Assembly (NCBI RefSeq): GCF_000835495.1
Contig: NW_015622547.1
Coordinates: forward strand, 1,550,001-1,614,000
DNA length: 64,000 nt
Direction of reading: 5' to 3'
Origin: Cladophialophora immunda
Lineage: Eukaryota; Ascomycota; Eurotiomycetes; Chaetothyriales; Herpotrichiellaceae
The notes under the pieces were generated by a model, which saw only the letters and a program-made list of their open reading frames with translations, was not told the DNA's origin and did not search any database. Position numbers and translations under genes: made by a program. Each line of letters begins with the position of its first letter. Position 1 is the stretch's first letter. Of the stretch, positions 58,003 through 64,000 are shown piece by piece.

Positions 58003-60120
58003 CTATGCCAGGAGCCTCCATCCTGCCTTGAGCATGTCTGGGTCACTCTCTACATGCGCCTTGACTTTACGTACAATTCCGTCCATGTCCAGCCCGAAGC
58101 GTGCCATATTCGCTGGGCCGCTCCCACTGTAACCAAACGAGCTCATTGCCACCGATGCCGTGCAGTAACGTGCCCAAGTAGTGGACACATATGCCTCTAC
58201 AGAAATGATATGCCTGCAAGCCGACAGTACAGAGACCTTGTATGATTCATCCTGTTGCTCGAACAAATCAATACTAGGCATGCTCACAACTCTGGTTGGT
58301 ATGTTGCTGGCGGAGAGCTTGGCCGCAGCCGCAACAGCATGTGGCAGATCCGACCCACAAGACACGAGTGTTACGAGGGCCTCTGCTTTCTCAACGACAA
58401 CATACCCACCCTGCGCAACCTTGAATCGATCCGTAGAGGGCACCACTGCGGGCGCTGGATCTCTTGCGAGCGACAGCATCACAGACCGGTTTTTTACCGA
58501 GAGTGCCACAAGCCATGCTCCGATGACTTCTTCAGCATCGGCAGGCCGAAGGTAAAGTAGGTTTGGCATGGCTCGAAACAGTGAATCCAACTCAACGGGT
58601 TGGTGAGTTGGCCCATTTTGTCCTTCAGCGATCGAGTCGTGCGTGGCGATATGGATGACCTTTAATCCACTGAGGGCGCCCATCCTCACACCTGGCGCTG
58701 CGTACAAGTAGAACATGAAGAAAGTGGCCGTAATTGGGACTATTGTCTGGTGGCAATACGCTGCGAGCCCGTTCGAGATGGCTGCCATTGCATGTTCGCG
58801 AATGCCATATCTGATAACCCTGCCTTGTCGATTGACACTGTCAAATATGCGGTGTGACTGGTCGCCAAGTTGATTTGAATTCCACAGATCTGCTCCCCCA
58901 GCCATGAGACTAGGCACACGGTCGAGAAGCGTGTTGAAGACTTGTCCATTGAATGTTCTCGTGGCTTGGACAGTCGCCGGAACTTGCATCGATGTCAAAA
59001 GGTGCTCGAATTCAAGCTCTCCTCGCATCCGCTTCGCCAATTGCTCCCCGAGCTCTGGAAATGTTTGGCAATATTTCTCGAACTTGTTCTTCCACGCTCT
59101 TTCTATTGATGCGCCATTAGATGAGCACCAACTGAAATATGCCTTGCATTTTTTCGAGACAGTGTGGCTTGGTGTGTTCGAGCTCTCGGCAAAGAGTGCC
59201 GCATCATCGTCGGTATAAGTTCCATGGTGAGATTTGAAGGTCCCCGCCGTCGATGTCCCAAAGCCGATAGTCGTCCGAATATTGATGAATGTCGGCTTGC
59301 TATCGGGACTAGGTGCCCGAGCCAGTTGGAGGGCGGCGACAATGTCGTCCACAGCGCTGTCACCGCCGAAGACGTCAATAACTTGCCATCCTAACGCGCG
59401 CATTTTGGCATTGGTGTCTTCAGATACTATCCACTCAAGAGGTCCGTCACATGTGACAGCGTTGTTGTCGTAGCATAGGATGAGGTTGTCGAGTTTCAGA
59501 TGTCCAGCGATGGCCATTGCTTCCTGCGCTACACCTTCTTGAAGACAACCGTCGCCAGTGGTACAGAAAATGCGCGACGTGATGATGTCGTAGCCTTCTC
59601 TGTTGTACGTAGCAGCGAGCTGCTTCGATGCTATGGCCAACCCGACGGCATTTGCGATCCCCTGGCCTAGTGGCCCTGTGGTAACTTCGACGCCAGGGAC
59701 CTCGATTTCTGGATGACCGTGACATAGAGTCTCCTTCCATGTCCCTGTCTCAGGGTCGACGGTCTTTGGGCTCGCGTACATTTTCAATTCTTCCAGTGTC
59801 ATGCCAACATATCCAGTAACGTGAAGCATTACGTATAGAAGGATTGCGGCGTGCCCATTAGAAAGCACAAATCTGTCGCGGTCAAACCATTCTGGACTCT
59901 GAGGACTATATCGCATCGTGTGTCGCCACAGCGCAACGGCCAAGGGTGCCATAGAAATAGCCGATCCTCCATGACCACCACCATTCTGTCTGCAGCAATC
60001 GAGCACCAACTTGCGGATCTCACGGACAGCATGCTGGTCGTCGTCATGAACTCGCCCCGACTCGGCCTGAAAGGGGATTGCGTGGGCGCTGACTCCGTTA
60101 ACCATCGACGAGACACTCAT
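58003..60120 (-). CDS. Transketolase-family enzyme, dihydroxyacetone-synthase-like
   Basis: Thiamine-diphosphate enzyme that transfers two-carbon ketol units, single exon, 705 residues. The ThDP site reads TTGDGCLQEG followed by DNN in LILCYDNNAV. Other family blocks are SNGHAAILLY, HGHPEIEVPGVEVTTGPLGQG, KSHHGTY, GIREHAMAAISNGLA and QNGPTHQPVE. Length and the N-terminal blocks suit the dihydroxyacetone-synthase-like branch (formaldehyde or glycolaldehyde acceptor) as well as plain transketolase. The C-terminus (WRLLA) lacks a PTS1, unlike the methanol-yeast enzyme, so a cytosolic location is likely. It is divergent from the flavin monooxygenase gene. Confidence 0.88.
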   Translation of the reverse strand: MSVSSMVNGVSAHAIPFQAESGRVHDDDQHAVREIRKLVLDCCRQNGGGHGGSAISMAPLAVALWRHTMRYSPQSPEWFDRDRFVLSNGHAAILLYVMLHVTGYVGMTLEELKMYASPKTVDPETGTWKETLCHGHPEIEVPGVEVTTGPLGQGIANAVGLAIASKQLAATYNREGYDIITSRIFCTTGDGCLQEGVAQEAMAIAGHLKLDNLILCYDNNAVTCDGPLEWIVSEDTNAKMRALGWQVIDVFGGDSAVDDIVAALQLARAPSPDSKPTFINIRTTIGFGTSTAGTFKSHHGTYTDDDAALFAESSNTPSHTVSKKCKAYFSWCSSNGASIERAWKNKFEKYCQTFPELGEQLAKRMRGELEFEHLLTSMQVPATVQATRTFNGQVFNTLLDRVPSLMAGGADLWNSNQLGDQSHRIFDSVNRQGRVIRYGIREHAMAAISNGLAAYCHQTIVPITATFFMFYLYAAPGVRMGALSGLKVIHIATHDSIAEGQNGPTHQPVELDSLFRAMPNLLYLRPADAEEVIGAWLVALSVKNRSVMLSLARDPAPAVVPSTDRFKVAQGGYVVVEKAEALVTLVSCGSDLPHAVAAAAKLSASNIPTRVVSMPSIDLFEQQDESYKVSVLSACRHIISVEAYVSTTWARYCTASVAMSSFGYSGSGPANMARFGLDMDGIVRKVKAHVESDPDMLKAGWRLLA

Positions 60121-60641
60121 TTTTGCATTTGGTCTACCGAGCGAGATGGCCGTAGGCTCCTTGATGGATTTATTGTTATACCTGACGTGTCATCATCGTT
60201 GACATTCTGAAGCTACCTCCCCACAAACTCCAAGCCATAAACACCTTCCCGCCGGATATCGCTAACCAAGTCGATCCAACCGAGGATTCGACCTATCCGA
60301 ACACCGTGGAGTGTTGCATATACCCACGACCTTGATAGCCGGCCATGTCGGCAGTCCGTGTTTCTAGACGCCTACACATAGATCAAGCCAGCTTGCCTCA
60401 TGTGTTTTGCCACTATGGCTTTGAAATCTCCGATTCTGTAGTTGATGGAATAGGAGACGTTGGAGTAGTGACAGCTATCGGCAACACAACAGCATATAGG
60501 CAGTATGATCCGCATCATCTGGCAAACGCGCTCGTTACACAGGGCCTAGGTGACTTAGACTTTATATTTAGATCCTGCTCAAGATCGTATAAACCGAACA
60601 TTGGCATCGAATCTCTTTACCTATACCCATTCGCGTCGAAA
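60121..60641. promoter_or_regulatory. Divergent promoter region, transketolase-like and monooxygenase genes
   Basis: A 521 bp gap between the chosen start codons. The monooxygenase frame is open back to another ATG at 60345; if that start is used the gap shrinks to 224 bp. Confidence 0.4.
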
Positions 60642-62273
60642 ATGGCTAACCCCGAACCACGATTGATCATCATTGGAGGCGGCGTGGCTGCAATTGCACT
60701 CGGAGTGAAATTGAAGACTCAGTTGGGCTTCAAAAACTTCATCGCCTATGAGAAAGAAGCTGGAATTGGCGGCGTCTGGCGCACGAACACGTATCCTGGA
60801 GTCGGCTGCGATGTGGACTCACACCTATACTCCTTCTCCTTCAACCTCAATCCCAACTGGTCCCGACGATTCGCCGATCAACGGGAGATTCTTCAGTATA
60901 TGGAGGACACTGTGGACAAGTTCGACATTCGCGACCACTTCGTTTTGAACACCAAAGTTGTCGAAGCAGCGTGGATAGAAGAAGAGGCGGTATGGGAAGT
61001 TCAGCTCGTCGATCTCGAAACAGGATATCAATACACGAAAAAGGCAGAATTTCTGGTCTCTGGCTGCGGCGTCCAGTCATATCCCAAACCCTGCGATATT
61101 CCTGGGTATGAGAAATTCAAAGGCGCCATTTGGCACTCCGCCAGATGGAATCACGACTATAACCTGAAGGGCCGGCGAGTGGCCGTGATTGGGAACGGCT
61201 GCTCGGCCGCGCAATTGGTGCCATACGTGGTTAACGACGCCGCTTTTGTCTACCAGTTTCAACGATCTCCTCAATGGATCAACGAGAGACCCAACAAAGA
61301 GTTCTCAGCGTTTCAAAAGCTGTGTTTCAAGTATTTGCCTTTATGGCAACGGCTCTATCGGTTCTATCTCTGGAAGACAACTGATGCCTTGCACGAACTC
61401 TACACTTCGGACACTGAACACGCCGTGGCAGCTCGTGAAGCTGCAACGCGAGAGACTATCGCGTACATGAAGAAAATGGCGCCGGCCAAATACCACAAAA
61501 TCCTTATTCCAGATTTCCCACTCGGGTGTAAGCGTCGCGTTTTCAACCCTGGGTGGCTTGAATGCTTACATAGCCCTAATCTTGAACTCACCACGGAGAG
61601 AATCATTGAGATCACTGAGACCGGACTCCGAACGAGTGAGAGGACAATTGACGTTGATGCTATCGTATTATCGACGGGATACAATATGCAAGAATTCCTG
61701 TCCCCAATCAAGCTGACGGGACGCAACGGCAAGACACTATCAGAACACTGGAAGGAAACCCGCGGTGCTCAGGCTTATAAGGGCACGTTCGTCAGTGGAT
61801 TTCCCAACTTTGGAATCGTCTTTGGGCCGAATGCCTTCCCGGCACATAACTCGGTTATCTATACAGACGAAGTCCAGGCAGAATTCATCATCAAGACCGT
61901 GATTCAGCCGGTGCTCGCCGGGCACTTCAAAGTTATAGACATCAAGGATTCCGCTGAGACGCTGGACGCGAACCACGTCCAGAGGAAATTGCAGACGATG
62001 GTATGGAGTGGCAATTGTGTAAATTGGAATCGTGATGGTCGAGGCAGAAACACGACAAATTATTTTGACACTACGTGGATGTTCTGGTACCGCTTGTACT
62101 GGCCCGTCTGGAAGGATTATACCATCTCCGGCGGCAAAGGTACCCATCCAGTCCATCCGCTGTGGAAGCTGGCCGCAAGCGTGCTTGGTGTTGGTTGTCT
62201 GGCAGAGGTGGCCTGGCACTTCTCTCCTGCTCTGGCGCAGTCCCTATCGACACTCCACAAACTGGGTTTCTAG
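60642..62273 (+). CDS. Baeyer-Villiger-type flavin monooxygenase
   Basis: FAD/NADPH enzyme that inserts oxygen next to a ketone or oxidises a heteroatom; 543 residues, single exon. The FAD dinucleotide motif IIIGGGVAAIALG begins only eight residues after the chosen ATG, the normal distance. The BVMO fingerprint FxGxxxHxxxW is present as FKGAIWHSARW, followed by the NADPH motif VAVIGNGCSAAQL. A C-terminal hydrophobic segment (LAASVLGVGCLAEVAWHF) may anchor the protein in a membrane, as in several fungal relatives. An in-frame ATG at 60345 would add 99 residues with no family counterpart, so I do not use it. Substrate unknown. Confidence 0.9.
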   Translation: MANPEPRLIIIGGGVAAIALGVKLKTQLGFKNFIAYEKEAGIGGVWRTNTYPGVGCDVDSHLYSFSFNLNPNWSRRFADQREILQYMEDTVDKFDIRDHFVLNTKVVEAAWIEEEAVWEVQLVDLETGYQYTKKAEFLVSGCGVQSYPKPCDIPGYEKFKGAIWHSARWNHDYNLKGRRVAVIGNGCSAAQLVPYVVNDAAFVYQFQRSPQWINERPNKEFSAFQKLCFKYLPLWQRLYRFYLWKTTDALHELYTSDTEHAVAAREAATRETIAYMKKMAPAKYHKILIPDFPLGCKRRVFNPGWLECLHSPNLELTTERIIEITETGLRTSERTIDVDAIVLSTGYNMQEFLSPIKLTGRNGKTLSEHWKETRGAQAYKGTFVSGFPNFGIVFGPNAFPAHNSVIYTDEVQAEFIIKTVIQPVLAGHFKVIDIKDSAETLDANHVQRKLQTMVWSGNCVNWNRDGRGRNTTNYFDTTWMFWYRLYWPVWKDYTISGGKGTHPVHPLWKLAASVLGVGCLAEVAWHFSPALAQSLSTLHKLGF

Positions 62274-62655
62274 GTAGTAGTTGTGACTCGTAGCTGCAAA
62301 ATTCACGAACTTCATAGTTGAAACACGTTGCATTGAGCGGCTTGAATCTGAGACTACCTTGGGGCTTTGACTCTGCCTTTGCATCGCTCTGCGGCTTCGG
62401 TCATCCTTTGCCTGGAGTGAGATGGCCGGAGCTTCGGGTATAGACTAAAGAGTTGTCCGGCCGGGTACTCTCCAACTCTTGGGTAACCTCATGATGAATG
62501 CTGCGGAATGTCCAGCTCGATTGGCAACCCCATCCACTTGTTAGGAGCGGGGCTAGCCTCGGGAACACAAGGATTTAAGAGTGCAGTGTGTCCCACGACC
62601 AGTCCTGGACCTCTACTATTAACCCCAACGGCACGATTTCTCAGAAGTGGCCACG
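62274..62655. other. Intergenic, promoter of polyol dehydrogenase
   Basis: A 382 bp gap between two plus-strand genes. No gene recognised. Confidence 0.5.
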
Positions 62656-63756
62656 ATGAGTTCCGGACACAGGCACCAGGCCATGGTGCTTTATGGCGCA
62701 CAGGACCTTCGACTGGAGACGGTCGACACTCCCACGCCAGGCGCAAATGAGGTGCAGATTCGACCACGAGCCACAGGAATTTGCGGGTCGGATATTCACT
62801 ACTATGAGCATGGCCGGAACGGGAACTACGTCGTCCGAAATCCGTTGGTCCTCGGACATGAGGCTGCTGGCGAGGTGGTTGCCGTGGGCAAAGACGTGAG
62901 CTCTATCACAGTCGGGGATCGAGTGGCCATTGAACCACAGCGACCTTGTGGCGGCTGTAAGCAGTGCAAGGAAGGGATATACAATCTGTGTCCCAACCTC
63001 AGGTTTACCGGTTCGGCGACCGCGGATCCGCCTGTCCAAGGATCTCTTCAGCAGGTCTACAATCACCCAGCAAGTTTTGTACATCGGCTACCTGAGAGTC
63101 TCACATTCACAGAAGGAGCTTTGGTCGAACCCCTCTCAGTTGCTATGCACGCAGTACGCCGTTCTGGACTTCGAGCCGGGCAGTCCGTGGTAATCTTAGG
63201 AGCTGGTGCGATCGGGCTCCTTTGCGCCAGTGTAGCACGGCTCTCTGGTGCGTCGAGAATTTGTATGGTGGACATCGACCAATCTCGGCTCGACTATGCA
63301 AAGACTCACGAGCTTGCCGACCACGTCGGGCTGATGCCGCGGGGTCAATGGCAGGACCTCTCCAAGGCAGAGACATTTGCACGCACGGCCCAGGATATAC
63401 TCAGTCAACCCGGGTTTGAATTAGCGGATAGGGTTTTCGAGTGCACCGGGGTCGAAACATGCGTCAATGTGGGCATCCATTGCACAGCACCGGGCGGCAA
63501 GGTGGTCTTGGTCGGAATGGGAAGCCCGTTGCAATCGATTGATGTGGGAGCGGCCGCAAAACGGGAAGTGGACTTGTTGGGGCTCTGGCGATATGCGAAT
63601 ACCTTTGAAACCGCTATCGCTCTCCTGGCTTCTGGTCGCCTGAACGTAAAGTCACTGGCAACACACCGCTTTGAACTTACCAAGGCGGCCGAAGCATTTG
63701 AAGTCGTGCTACAGAAGCCCGAAGGGCTTATCAAGTGCGTCATCACATCAGATTAA
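62656..63756 (+). CDS. Zinc-dependent polyol dehydrogenase (sorbitol/xylitol/arabinitol type)
   Basis: Medium-chain dehydrogenase, 366 residues, single exon. It probably oxidises a sugar alcohol to the ketose. The ATG at 62656 is used; an upstream GTG in the same frame is ignored. Catalytic zinc ligands are seen in GICGSD (Cys) and GHEAAG (His-Glu). The structural zinc site is CGGCKQCKEGIYNLC. The cofactor fold is GAGAIGLLCA, and an acidic residue at the end of the second strand (MVDIDQSR) favours NAD over NADP. The enzyme would feed a ketose or ketose phosphate towards the transketolase-like neighbour. Confidence 0.92.
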   Translation: MSSGHRHQAMVLYGAQDLRLETVDTPTPGANEVQIRPRATGICGSDIHYYEHGRNGNYVVRNPLVLGHEAAGEVVAVGKDVSSITVGDRVAIEPQRPCGGCKQCKEGIYNLCPNLRFTGSATADPPVQGSLQQVYNHPASFVHRLPESLTFTEGALVEPLSVAMHAVRRSGLRAGQSVVILGAGAIGLLCASVARLSGASRICMVDIDQSRLDYAKTHELADHVGLMPRGQWQDLSKAETFARTAQDILSQPGFELADRVFECTGVETCVNVGIHCTAPGGKVVLVGMGSPLQSIDVGAAAKREVDLLGLWRYANTFETAIALLASGRLNVKSLATHRFELTKAAEAFEVVLQKPEGLIKCVITSD

Positions 63757-64000
63757 ACCAGACAGGTCGAAGAACAAACCAAAATTCTACTTGCTCAATG
63801 GACGGCAGGCTGGCCTCAGAATCATACCATCGACTAGTACGACGGACCTTTACTTGGCTTCCGAGGCCAAACTTCTCGTAAATTGAAGTCAATTTTGGAT
63901 CAATTCGCAACCTAGAGCACGGCTGAGTAGTGAGTAGTCGAGAAAGCAGATTCTGAATTGGGGATCCGGCTATATGAACGCGAGGGGTGGATTGGCCCCG
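63757..64000. other. Window end, no gene recognised
   Basis: The 3' flank of the polyol dehydrogenase. Nothing recognised. Confidence 0.5.

Noticed and set aside
57612..58245. Plus-strand frames through the 18 bp minisatellite
   Set aside because: They are open only because the unit length is a multiple of three and contains no stop; flanks have no coding character.

Overview
The window is nuclear DNA of a filamentous ascomycete (Pezizomycotina). Almost every multi-exon gene is broken by 45-140 bp introns with GTATGT/GTAAGT/GTGAGT-like donors and short CAG/TAG acceptors. The families are also typical: a Zn2Cys6 regulator, DAL5-type permeases, a fungal acyl-CoA oxidase ending in SKL, LCL3, and a hydrolase/NB-ARC/TPR protein. 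The metabolic gene content would fit a black-yeast or other saprotrophic lineage, but I cannot fix the order from sequence alone.

Layout. (1) 0.7-8 kb, minus strand: a Zn2Cys6 transcription factor and a secreted GH3 beta-xylosidase of eight exons, one only 17 nt long. (2) 9-23 kb: a compact catabolic neighbourhood. It holds a peroxisomal acyl-CoA oxidase and an AMP-forming acyl-CoA synthetase (both end in SKL), two paralogous DAL5-like transporters with identical internal exon lengths, a secreted alpha/beta hydrolase between them, and an MmgE/PrpD (cis-aconitate decarboxylase-like) enzyme. (3) 24-48 kb: mostly conserved cell-biology genes: SET/TPR protein, small C2H2 protein, VTA1, NCBP3-like protein, TauD dioxygenase, acidic Myb-like protein, LCL3, LisH/WD40 protein, monoglyceride-lipase-like hydrolase, an orphan, RPB6 and TFIIIA head to head, and a small secreted protein. 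(4) 50-56 kb: a hydrolase/NB-ARC/TPR (NLR-like STAND) gene that reads as broken by one in-frame stop and one frame slip, followed by about 2 kb of gene-poor, degenerate sequence. (5) 55.7-63.8 kb: a second metabolic group: hexose-type transporter, transketolase/dihydroxyacetone-synthase-like enzyme, Baeyer-Villiger-type flavin monooxygenase and NAD-dependent polyol dehydrogenase.

How they may work together (inference). In block 2 the secreted hydrolase could release an organic acid, the permeases import it, and the synthetase and oxidase activate and shorten it in peroxisomes, with the MmgE/PrpD enzyme acting on a di- or tricarboxylate intermediate. In block 5 a transporter, a polyol dehydrogenase and a transketolase form a plausible route for an unusual sugar or polyol. 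Exon coordinates below were built by hand from splice signals, reading-frame phase and family conservation; no alignment, RNA or database search was possible. I recognised no tRNA, rRNA, CRISPR array or intact transposon.
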